From the NCBI RefSeq assembly GCF_003634695.1, contig NZ_RBWV01000010.1, forward strand, positions 372,001-436,000: 64,000 nt of DNA, read 5' to 3'. The DNA comes from Motilibacter peucedani. GTDB taxonomy: Bacteria > Actinomycetota > Actinomycetes > Motilibacterales > Motilibacteraceae. The position numbers and the translations under genes are program-made. Every line of letters starts with the position of its first letter. Within the stretch, counting starts at the first letter, position 1. This document shows, piece after piece, positions 11,394-18,614 of the stretch. The notes below the pieces were generated by a model. That model made no database searches, had not been told where the DNA came from, and worked only from the letters and a program-made list of their open reading frames with translations.

Positions 11394-12593
11394 GTGACCC
11401 TCCCCCGCGCGCGCCGACTCGACCCCTCCCACGACGACGCGGTCCGCGAGCTCGGCCGGGTCGCGTTCGGCGGGGTGAGCTCCGACCCGCCCGAGCCGGT
11501 GTCGTGGACGGCTGTCACCCGGTGGGGCGTCGAGGACGCGCGGGGTCGGCTGGTGGCCAACGCGACCGAGCGCGACCAGCAGCAGTGGTTCGGCGGTCGC
11601 GCGGTGCGGTGCAGCGGAATCGCGAGCGTCGCCGTGGCGGCCGAGGCCCGCGGTGGCGGCGTGGCGCGGGCGGTGATGCAGGCGGCCCTCGGGGAAGCGC
11701 GTGAGCGCGGCGCGGTCGTCTCGACGCTGTTCCGCACCGCGCCGGCGCTCTACCGCTCGCTGGGCTACGAGCAGACGGGGCTGCTGTGCACCTGGGCGGT
11801 GCCGACCGAGGCGCTGTCGTCGGTGCGTGTCCCCGAGGGCATCACCCTGCGGGCAGCGGACCCTCACGACCCGGGCGACATAGACGCCGTGCGGCGGGTC
11901 TACCGCGAGGTCGCGCGCGCCGGCAACGGCTACCTCGAGCGCGAGGGCCCGCTGTTCGACTGGCCGCGGATCCTCGCCCGCCACTCCGGCACGACGCTCG
12001 CGGTGGACGGTGACGGCGTGGTGCAGGGCTACTGCGCCTGGCAGCGGGGCGCCGGCTACGACGAGAAGTCCCGGCTGGAGGCGCGCGACCTGCTGGCGCT
12101 CACCGGCCCGGCGGGCCGGGGGCTGCTCGCCATGCTGGGCAGCTGGGCGTCGGTCACCGGCACGATCGTGCTCCGCGTCCCCGCGCACGACCCGGTGCAC
12201 TTCGAGCTGCCCCGGGCCGGCATCCGACCCGAAGCAGCGGTGCCCTGGATGCTCGCGGTGATCGACGGTCCCGGTGCCGTGGCGGCGCGGGGCTGGCCGC
12301 CGCACGTTCGCGGGACGGTCGACCTGGACTTCGTGGGCGACCGGGTCCTCGGCGCGTTCGCCGGATCGCCGACCTGGCGCCTCGTGCTGGAGGGCGGCGA
12401 GGCCCGGCTGGAGCCCGGCGGCTCGGGCGCGACGCGGCTGCACGTACGCGGCCTGTCTGTGCTGTACGCCGGTGGCGCCGACCCGGCGCTGCTGCGGCGG
12501 GCCGGGTTGCTGGAGGGCGGCAGCGAGGCCGACGACGCGCTGCTCGCGGCGGCCTTCGCGGGGCCGGCGCCGGCGACCAACGACTACTTCTAG
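11394..12593 (+). CDS. Eis-like GNAT N-acetyltransferase
   Basis: Acetyl-CoA-dependent amine acetyltransferase, 399 residues, the length of the Eis family: an N-terminal GNAT domain, a second degenerate GNAT domain and a C-terminal sterol-carrier-like domain. The acetyl-CoA loop is seen in VAVAAEARGGGVARAVM. LYRSLGYEQTG contains the tyrosine equivalent to the Eis general acid. The protein ends in NDYF; in Eis the C-terminal carboxylate of a terminal Phe is the catalytic base, so the complete C-terminus supports activity. Substrates of relatives include aminoglycosides and polyamines; the native one here is unknown. GTG 11394 is the chosen start. Confidence 0.82.
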   Translation: MTLPRARRLDPSHDDAVRELGRVAFGGVSSDPPEPVSWTAVTRWGVEDARGRLVANATERDQQQWFGGRAVRCSGIASVAVAAEARGGGVARAVMQAALGEARERGAVVSTLFRTAPALYRSLGYEQTGLLCTWAVPTEALSSVRVPEGITLRAADPHDPGDIDAVRRVYREVARAGNGYLEREGPLFDWPRILARHSGTTLAVDGDGVVQGYCAWQRGAGYDEKSRLEARDLLALTGPAGRGLLAMLGSWASVTGTIVLRVPAHDPVHFELPRAGIRPEAAVPWMLAVIDGPGAVAARGWPPHVRGTVDLDFVGDRVLGAFAGSPTWRLVLEGGEARLEPGGSGATRLHVRGLSVLYAGGADPALLRRAGLLEGGSEADDALLAAAFAGPAPATNDYF

Positions 12594-12629
12594 GCGACGT
12601 CCCGGCGTGCGAGCGGCCGCGGGCAGGGG

Positions 12630-12635
12630 TAGACC
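12630..12635 (+). promoter_or_regulatory. -10 element for a leaderless small gene
   Basis: TAGACC(T) ends 6 to 7 nt before ATG 12642, the spacing expected when transcription starts at or near the start codon. Confidence 0.45.
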
Positions 12636-12641
12636 TGGGAC

Positions 12642-12851
12642 ATGGCTGACGAACTGCACAAGGGCGACAAGGTGACCTGGAACTCCCACGGCGGTCAGGC
12701 CGAGGGCACGGTCGAGAAGAAGATCACCTCCGACACGCACGCCGCGAAGCGCGACGTGAAGGCGAGCAAGGACGACCCGCAGTACCTCGTCAAGAGCGAG
12801 AAGTCCGGCGGCGAGGCCGTGCACAAGCCGGGCGCCCTGCACAAGGAGTAG
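12642..12851 (+). CDS. DUF2945 (hypervirulence-associated Tudor-like) small protein
   Basis: A 69-residue basic, soluble protein. It begins with HKGDKVTWNSHGGQAEGTV and contains a SKDDPQYLVKSEKSGGEAVHKP stretch spread over its second half, the pattern of DUF2945/HVA1 proteins, which adopt a small Tudor/SH3-like barrel. The biochemical role of the family is not settled. The gene appears to be leaderless, with a -10 just upstream, and ends 6 bp before the convergent RNase D gene. Confidence 0.8.
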   Translation: MADELHKGDKVTWNSHGGQAEGTVEKKITSDTHAAKRDVKASKDDPQYLVKSEKSGGEAVHKPGALHKE

Positions 12852-12857
12852 CCGGGC

Positions 12858-14114
12858 TCAGTCCTCGGGGACCCTGCCCAGCGCGTCGGCCCTGCTGAGC
12901 GCGTCGGTCAGGGCCGCCGCGGTCAGCCCGACCTGCCACTCCCGGGCGCCGTGGGCGCGCGCGAACTCGGCGACTGCCTCGACCGTCAGCGGCACGGGCG
13001 GGTCCCACGCCAGCCGGCGCACGGTGTCGGGGGTGAGCAGGTTCTCCACCGGCATCGAGTGCTCGGCGGCGATCGCCCCCATCGCCGTGCGGGCGAAGGT
13101 CAGCCGGTCGGCGGCGGCCGGGTCGCGGTCGGCCCAGGCACGCGCGGGGGGCGGGCCGTCGAGGGGCGCGCCCGCGCTGGGCAGGGCGTCCTCGTCGAGA
13201 GCGAGCGCGCGGCGGACAGCACCGGCCCACTGGCCGGCCCGTCGACGCGTGCCCCGGCCTCCGAACAGCGGCAGGGCGACGAGCTCCTCGACCGAGCGGG
13301 GCGAGGCGAGCGCGGCCTCGACGATGGCGGCGTCGGGCAGCACCCGGCCCGGCGCGATGTCGCGGTCGCGCGCGACCTCGTCGCGGGTGGTCCAGAGCTC
13401 GCGCACCACGGCGAGCTGGCGGCGCTTGCGCACGCGGTGGAGGCCGGACGTACGCCGCCAGGGCTCTGCGCGCACCAGCGGCGCGCGCGGGGTGGCGAGC
13501 GCCGCGAACTCCTCGCGCGCCCACTCGAGCTTGCCGGCGTCGGCGAGCCGCTGCTCGAGCGCGTCGCGCAGCTCGACCAGCACCTCGACGTCGAGCGCGG
13601 CGTAGCGCAGCCACGGCTCGGGCAGCGGGCGCGTCGACCAGTCGGCCGCGGAGTAGCCCTTCTCGAGGTGGTAGCCGAGCAGGTCGAGCACCATGGCCTG
13701 GAGGCCGACGCGCGGCATGCCCAGCAGGCGGCCGGCGAGCTCGGTGTCGAACAGCGTGCCGGGGTGCATGCCCTCCTCGGCCAGGCACGGCAGGTCCTGG
13801 CTCGCGGCGTGCAAGACCCACTCGGCGTCCTGCAGCGCCTCGCCCAGCGCCGCCATGCCGCCCAGGCCGATCGGGTCGACGAGGACGGTGCCGGCGCCCG
13901 CGCGGCGCAGCTGGACGAGGTAGGCCCGGGCGGAGTAGCGGTAGCCCGACGCCCGCTCGGCGTCGATGGCGACGGGTCCGGTGCCCGCCGCCAGCCGCGC
14001 CACGGCGTCCTCGAACGCGGCGCGGGTGGCGACCGGCTCGGGCACCGGCTCGCGCGTCTCGAGCACGGGCGCCGGCGGACCGGTCTCCGGCTCGACGACG
14101 GGCTCCTCGCTCAT
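12858..14114 (-). CDS. Ribonuclease D-like 3'-5' exonuclease with HRDC domain
   Basis: Cytoplasmic RNA 3' processing exonuclease of the DEDDy superfamily, 418 residues. The N-terminal exonuclease domain (residues about 25-210) starts with PVAIDAERASGYRYS, giving the first D-x-E pair, and includes VLHAASQDLPCL and YAALDVEVLVEL with the last acidic residue. An HRDC nucleic-acid-binding domain follows around 215-300 (RVLPDAAIVEAA). ATG 14114 is the start. The gene lies next to an orphan LuxR-type regulator and near hemE, an order common in actinobacteria. Confidence 0.9.
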   Translation of the reverse strand: MSEEPVVEPETGPPAPVLETREPVPEPVATRAAFEDAVARLAAGTGPVAIDAERASGYRYSARAYLVQLRRAGAGTVLVDPIGLGGMAALGEALQDAEWVLHAASQDLPCLAEEGMHPGTLFDTELAGRLLGMPRVGLQAMVLDLLGYHLEKGYSAADWSTRPLPEPWLRYAALDVEVLVELRDALEQRLADAGKLEWAREEFAALATPRAPLVRAEPWRRTSGLHRVRKRRQLAVVRELWTTRDEVARDRDIAPGRVLPDAAIVEAALASPRSVEELVALPLFGGRGTRRRAGQWAGAVRRALALDEDALPSAGAPLDGPPPARAWADRDPAAADRLTFARTAMGAIAAEHSMPVENLLTPDTVRRLAWDPPVPLTVEAVAEFARAHGAREWQVGLTAAALTDALSRADALGRVPED

Positions 14115-14140
14115 GGGCTAGAACCTAAGGCCTCGTGCGC

Positions 14141-14773
14141 TCAGTCGATGACTCCGGCACGCAGGGCGACGACGACCATCTCGGCGCGGTCGCCGGTGCC
14201 GAGCTTGCGGGCGATGCGGGCGAGGTGGCTCTTGACGGTGAGGGCGGACAGGCCGAGCGCCTCGCCGACCTCCTTGTTGGAGCGGCCGTCGGCGACCAGC
14301 GCCAGCACCTCGATCTCGCGGGCGGACAGGCTCGCGGTCAGGCCGCGCGGCGAGTAGCGCGCGGCGCCCGTCGGAACCGGGGCGGGGCTCGCCGGGGTCG
14401 GCTCGCTGCCGATCACGACGTAGCTGCGGGCGCCGGCCGCCAGCGCGGCGCGCACCGCGAACGGGTCGTCGGTGGCGGCGAGCACCAGGGCGCGGTTCCA
14501 GCCCAGGGCGCGCAGCTCGGCGACCAGGCTGACGCCCGAGCCGTCCGGCAGGCCGGAGGCGACGACCGCGAGCTCGCGGGTGGTGTGCGACGCGGCGCGG
14601 GCGCGGGCCTCGGCGGCGCTGCCGGCCTCGAGGACGTCGCGGGCGCCGATCGAGCGCAGGGTGCGCGCGAGGGTCTCGCGGGCGAACGGGTTGGCCACCG
14701 CCACGAGGGCGGTGAAGCGGGGGGCGCGCTGGGCGGGGACCGCGCCATGGGTGCGGTCGGCGAGGGTGGTCAC
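14141..14773 (-). CDS. Orphan LuxR/NarL-type regulator with a degenerate receiver domain
   Basis: A 210-residue DNA-binding regulator. The C-terminal LuxR helix-turn-helix is clear: SLSAREIEVLALVADGRSNK, then LGLSALTVKSHLARIARKLG. The N-terminal domain has receiver shape but lacks the chemistry: the position of the phosphoryl-accepting Asp is Ala72 in LAVVASGLPDGSG, and the usual DD acidic pair is replaced by VAN at residues 25-27. It probably works without phosphorylation or binds a ligand. No histidine kinase is nearby. GTG 14773 has GGAGG 6 nt upstream. Confidence 0.88.
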   Translation of the reverse strand: MTTLADRTHGAVPAQRAPRFTALVAVANPFARETLARTLRSIGARDVLEAGSAAEARARAASHTTRELAVVASGLPDGSGVSLVAELRALGWNRALVLAATDDPFAVRAALAAGARSYVVIGSEPTPASPAPVPTGAARYSPRGLTASLSAREIEVLALVADGRSNKEVGEALGLSALTVKSHLARIARKLGTGDRAEMVVVALRAGVID

Positions 14774-14986
14774 CGGGATCCTCCGTGATGTGTCCGGTCT
14801 AGCTCACCTGGCGTCCTGCCTGGTGTGCCGTACTCATCGACGCAGCAGCGGTGTGCTGAGGGATCTCCCGGCGCGCGGGCACTGGTTCCCACCAAGGAGT
14901 GACACGGCGCGCCCACGGATGGCGGAATGCCGGCCCTCCGTGCGCCCGAGCGGGTGACGCGCCTCGGAGGAGCAGCCCGGACACGA

Positions 14987-15024
14987 CCGAGCCGCCCCGG
15001 GCTCAGGGCACCGGGACGGCTCGG
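14987..15024 (-). terminator. Hairpin ending the sugar-binding-protein/permease operon
   Basis: CCGAGCCG (14987-14994) pairs with CGGCTCGG (15017-15024), with a further 5 inner pairs after one mismatch and a 10-nt loop. It lies 19 nt beyond the stop of the permease at 15043 on the minus strand. The remainder of the 269-bp gap 14774-15042 shows nothing else I can name. Confidence 0.65.
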
Positions 15025-15042
15025 ACGGGACGGGGCGGGGTG

Positions 15043-15939
15043 CTACTTGCTGAACCCCGCGGTGAGGCCGCTGAGGAGCTGGCGGCGGCCGACGACGTAC
15101 AGCACCAGGATCGGCAGGGTGCTGAGCACGACCGACGCGGCGATGGCGGGGACGTTGACGCCGTACTGCCCCTGGAATGTCCACAGCGCCAGCGGCAGGG
15201 TGCGCTTGCTGGGACTGGTGAGCATGATCAGGGGGAGCAGGAAGCCGTTCCAGACCTGCAGCCCGTTGTAGATCGCCACGGTGACGAGCGCCGGGCGGGT
15301 CAGCGGGAAGGCCAGGCGCCACAGCATGGCCCACTCGCTGGCGCCGTCGACGCGCATGGACTCGAAGAGCTCCTTCGGCACGTCCCGGATGAAGTTCGAG
15401 AGCACGAGCACCGAGAGCGGGATCGCGAAGGCGATCGACGGCAGGATCAGCGCGAGCAGGGTGTCGTAGAGGTGGAGCTTGATGATGATCAGGTAGACCG
15501 GGATGATCGTCGCCTGCAGCGGGATCGCGAGCCCCATGAGGAACAGCGAGTTGGTGCTCTTGAGGAAGAGCCCCTCGCCGCGCACGATCGCGTAGGCCGC
15601 CATGAACGAGATCAGCACGGCGGGGATGAGCGTGCCGGCGGCCACGACGACGCTGTTGACGAAGTACGACGCGAAGTCGTTGTCCAGCACCATCTTGTAG
15701 TTGCTGAAGTCGAGGTCGGTCGGCGGCTTGAGCGGGTTGCTGCCGAAGTAGTTGGCCTGCAGCTTGAAGCTGGTGATGACCAGCCAGTAGATCGGGATGA
15801 TGACGATCGCCAGCCACACCCAGCCCAGCAGGCCGCCGAGCCAGTTGGGGCGCTCGCCGCCGCGACGGCGACGACGCGTCGGCCCGCCGGCGGAGCTGCT
15901 GAGCTTCTCGGTGCCGGTCGTCGGCAGGGTGGTCGCCAC
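15043..15939 (-). CDS. Carbohydrate ABC transporter permease (MalG/LacG type)
   Basis: Inner-membrane permease of the CUT1 class, 298 residues and about six membrane segments, starting with WLAIVIIPIYWLVITSF after an Arg-rich cytoplasmic N-terminus. The coupling EAA loop reads ESMRVDGASEWAMLWRLAFP. It pairs with the upstream permease (1 bp gap) and the binding protein to import an oligosaccharide. No ATPase gene is present in this operon, so a shared MsiK-type ATPase encoded elsewhere is likely. GTG 15939 is the start. Confidence 0.92.
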   Translation of the reverse strand: MATTLPTTGTEKLSSSAGGPTRRRRRGGERPNWLGGLLGWVWLAIVIIPIYWLVITSFKLQANYFGSNPLKPPTDLDFSNYKMVLDNDFASYFVNSVVVAAGTLIPAVLISFMAAYAIVRGEGLFLKSTNSLFLMGLAIPLQATIIPVYLIIIKLHLYDTLLALILPSIAFAIPLSVLVLSNFIRDVPKELFESMRVDGASEWAMLWRLAFPLTRPALVTVAIYNGLQVWNGFLLPLIMLTSPSKRTLPLALWTFQGQYGVNVPAIAASVVLSTLPILVLYVVGRRQLLSGLTAGFSK

Positions 15940-15940
15940 C

Positions 15941-16858
15941 TCAGACTCCCTCGAGCTGGCTGCCGGTGCCGCCGATCCGGCGCAGGAGCAGCGCCAGTCC
16001 GAGGCCGAGCAGGACGATGATGACCGCGATCGCGCTGGCAGGTCCCATGAGGTTCGCCTGGAACCCCTGCTGGTACATGTCGAGCGCGAGCACCCGGGTG
16101 GAGTCGCCCGGGCCTCCGGCCGTCAGGACGTAGATCAGGTCGAAGAAGGTCAGCGAGCCGACGACCATCAGCGTGGACGACGTCAGGATCGTGTACTTCA
16201 GCTGCGGCACGGTGATCGAGAAGAACTGGCGCACCCGGCCGGCGCCGTCGAGGGCCGCCGCTTCGTACATCGAGGCCGGGATCTGGCGCACTCCGCCTTG
16301 GTAGATGAGGGCGTGGAACGGGATGAACTGCCACGACACCACGAAGATGATGACGCCCATGGCGAGCCCGCCCTTGCCCAGCCAGTCGCGGGTCAGCAGG
16401 CTGAAGTGCAGTCCGGGCCCGAGGCCGAAGTTGGGGTCCAGCAGGGCCTTGTAGGTGACGGCGAGGGCGGCCGACGACAGCAGCAGCGGGATGAAGTAGA
16501 GCACCGCGAGCAGCTCGCGGTAGCGCTGGTTGCCGGCGAGGAACACCCCGATGATCAGGCTCAGCGGGGTCTGCACGGCCCACGACAGGATCATGACCTC
16601 GAAGGTCACCCAGATCGCGTGCGGCAGGCCAGGGTCGCTGAGCACGGCGTGCCACGAGTCGAAGCCCGCCGGGTGGATGTCGCCGATGCCGTCCCACTGG
16701 CAGAAGCTGAGCACCAGCACGCCGAGCAGCGGGACGACGCCGAAGGCGATGAAGAAGATCAGCGCGGGGAGAGCCATCCAGGAGACGGACCCGCTCCGCC
16801 CGGCGTGCGGGGTCCGATGGACGGTGGCCCGCGCGGCGGGCGGAGCGGCGGTGCTCAC
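15941..16858 (-). CDS. Carbohydrate ABC transporter permease (MalF/LacF type)
   Basis: CUT1 inner-membrane permease, 305 residues, with about six membrane segments beginning at WMALPALIFFIAFGVVPLLG. The EAA loop is EAAALDGAGRVRQFFSITVP. The GTG start at 16858 overlaps the stop of the binding-protein gene by 4 nt (GTGA), so translation is coupled. Its product should form a heterodimer with the following permease. A DSTRVLALDMYQQGF stretch near the C-terminus also fits this subfamily. Confidence 0.92.
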   Translation of the reverse strand: MSTAAPPAARATVHRTPHAGRSGSVSWMALPALIFFIAFGVVPLLGVLVLSFCQWDGIGDIHPAGFDSWHAVLSDPGLPHAIWVTFEVMILSWAVQTPLSLIIGVFLAGNQRYRELLAVLYFIPLLLSSAALAVTYKALLDPNFGLGPGLHFSLLTRDWLGKGGLAMGVIIFVVSWQFIPFHALIYQGGVRQIPASMYEAAALDGAGRVRQFFSITVPQLKYTILTSSTLMVVGSLTFFDLIYVLTAGGPGDSTRVLALDMYQQGFQANLMGPASAIAVIIVLLGLGLALLLRRIGGTGSQLEGV

Positions 16859-18273
16859 TTCCCGATGACCGCGTTCATGTTGGCGATCCACTTGTCGGGG
16901 GTCACCTGGAGCTGGAACAGCTTGGCGATGTTGTCGAGGAGGACCTCGGCCTGGGTGGGGGGCAGCGCCTGGTCCCACGACTGCTGGAAGACCTTGGCCT
17001 TGCTCGCGATGTCGTAGTTGAAGGTCAGCCAGTCGGAGTCGCCCTTGTCGGGCTGGGCCGCGAGCTGGTCGCGGGTGCCCTGCACGACCGGGACGGCGCC
17101 GGTGGCCACCCAGTCCTTGATCGAGGCGTCGTCGAGGGTGTTGTCCAGCAGGAACTGCTTGGCGACGGCCTGCTCCTCGGCCGAGGCCTTCGAGGAGATC
17201 GAGAGGTACTGGCCGGGGTTGCCCGTGGTGTCGCTCGGGTCGCCCTTGCCGCCGTCGACGGCCGGGAAGTTCATGTAGCCGAGCTTGCCGTCCTTGACGA
17301 AGCTGCCGCCCTGGGACTTCATCGTGCCGTAGGTCCAGGCGCCGTGGACCATCATCGCGGCCTTGCCGCTGTAGAAGACGGCGAGGTCGGCGTTGGAGTC
17401 GGCGGTGATCGAGGAGAAGCCCTTGATGAAGCCGTTGGCCTTCACGAGGTCCTGGACCTTGGTGAGCATGTCCTTGACGGCCGGGTCGGACCAGGCGTCC
17501 TTCTGCCCGTTGAAGACGTTGAGGAAGACCTCGCTGCCGCCGATGCGGTCGAGCAGGAACTCGAGCCACATCATGTTGGTCCAGCGCGACTGGCCGCCGA
17601 GCGAGAACGGCGCGATGCCCTTGGCGTTGAACTTGGGCACGAGGTCCATGATGTCGCCCCACGTCTGCGGGGGCTCGGCGCCGATCTTCGCGAAGGCGTC
17701 CTTGTTGTAGTAGAAGATGATCGGCGTGACGGTCTCGACCGGCAGCGCGTAGACCTTGTCGTTGACCGTCGCGGCACCGAAGGCGCTCGGGAAGATCTTG
17801 CTCTTGAGTGCGGAGGCCGGGCCGTTGACGAAGTCGGTCAGGTCGAGGACCTGGTTCGCGTCGACGTAGCTCTTGAGGCCGCCGCCGCCCCAGCCCCAGA
17901 TCAGGGTGGGGGCCTGGCCGGCGCCGATGGCCGTCTTGATCTTCTGCTTGTAGGCGTCGTTCTGGAACTCGGTCGGCTTCAGCGTCGCGCCGGGGTGCGA
18001 GGAGTTGAAGCGCTTGACCTGGTTCTCGCGCACGCCCTGCTGCGGCTGGCCGTTGAGGAACCAGTACGACGCGTTGCCCTTGACGGCGGCCGGTGCCGCC
18101 GCGCCGCCGCTGGCGGCACCGCTCGCGGCCGGGGCGGCGCTGGTGCCGCCGCCGCTGGCACCCGTGGAGCCGCCGCTGGGGCCCGAGCTGCCGCACGCGG
18201 CGAGGCCGGCGCCGGCCGTGCCCGCCAGTGCGACGCGAAGGAAGTTCCGACGTGACGTCGTCATGGGATCCAC
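16855..18273 (-). CDS. Extracellular sugar-binding lipoprotein with Tat signal
   Basis: Family 1 solute-binding protein (472 aa) that delivers a glycoside to the two permeases downstream. The N-terminus has a twin-arginine motif SRRNFLRVALAG followed by the lipobox LAAC and a Gly/Ser/Ala-rich linker to about residue 65. Later motifs include AAMMVHGAWTYGTMK, typical of cluster 1 binding proteins. I kept GTG 18273 because GGAG lies 6 nt before it; ATG 18264 is an alternative. The gene diverges from the GH3 glycosidase, suggesting the ligand is its substrate (a beta-glucoside or xylo-oligosaccharide). Confidence 0.9.
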   Translation of the reverse strand: MDPMTTSRRNFLRVALAGTAGAGLAACGSSGPSGGSTGASGGGTSAAPAASGAASGGAAAPAAVKGNASYWFLNGQPQQGVRENQVKRFNSSHPGATLKPTEFQNDAYKQKIKTAIGAGQAPTLIWGWGGGGLKSYVDANQVLDLTDFVNGPASALKSKIFPSAFGAATVNDKVYALPVETVTPIIFYYNKDAFAKIGAEPPQTWGDIMDLVPKFNAKGIAPFSLGGQSRWTNMMWLEFLLDRIGGSEVFLNVFNGQKDAWSDPAVKDMLTKVQDLVKANGFIKGFSSITADSNADLAVFYSGKAAMMVHGAWTYGTMKSQGGSFVKDGKLGYMNFPAVDGGKGDPSDTTGNPGQYLSISSKASAEEQAVAKQFLLDNTLDDASIKDWVATGAVPVVQGTRDQLAAQPDKGDSDWLTFNYDIASKAKVFQQSWDQALPPTQAEVLLDNIAKLFQLQVTPDKWIANMNAVIGK

Positions 18274-18493
18274 TCTGATCTCCGTACTCGAGAGCCGAGG
18301 GCTGGCCGCGGCGGGTTCGGTCGTGTGGCGCGGTCACCGTCGCCCGCGCCTGAGCTGCGCGCGGAGCCGGACTCGTACCGCAACTGGCAACGTAGGTTTC
18401 GGAAATGGAGGTGTCAAGCACCTTGCAGGTTTCGGTCGCAAGGTTCATTGTGAGACCCGGTCGAAGCGCTGCCACACAGGCAAATCGCGCTCT

Positions 18494-18530
18494 CGGCGAG
18501 GTCTCGGAGAGGTCACGGCGAGGTCTCGGA
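18494..18530 (+). repeat. Direct repeat, 15 bp with 22-bp period
   Basis: CGGCGAGGTCTCGGA occurs at 18494-18508 and 18516-18530. The 22-bp period is about two helical turns, so both copies would face the same side of the DNA. Confidence 0.7.
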
Positions 18531-18536
18531 AGCGCA

Positions 18537-18551
18537 TCGAAACAGTTTCGA
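18537..18551. promoter_or_regulatory. Perfect palindrome, probable LacI-family operator
   Basis: TCGAAAC-A-GTTTCGA is a perfect 7+1+7 inverted repeat 63 bp before the GH3 start. Half-sites with the same GTTTCG core recur upstream. The LacI-family gene immediately after the GH3 gene is the natural candidate to bind it; this is inference. Confidence 0.55.
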
Positions 18552-18614
18552 ACCTGACGGTCCTGGCTGCCGCCGCCAGTCGAGGTTCCCCGGTCCACGA
18601 GGAGTTCCGCGCCC

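Larger units (their letters stand above)
18274..18614. other. 341-bp divergent control region of the glycoside regulon
   Basis: No gene is seen here. It carries repeated TTTCG-type elements: AGGTTTCGG at 18394-18402 and again at 18427-18435 (33 bp apart), the palindrome TTTCGGAAA at 18397-18405, an inverted pair CCTTGC/GCAAGG at 18421-18443, a direct repeat at 18494-18530 and the palindrome at 18537-18551. It must hold promoters for both the binding-protein operon and the GH3-lacI pair. Confidence 0.6.
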
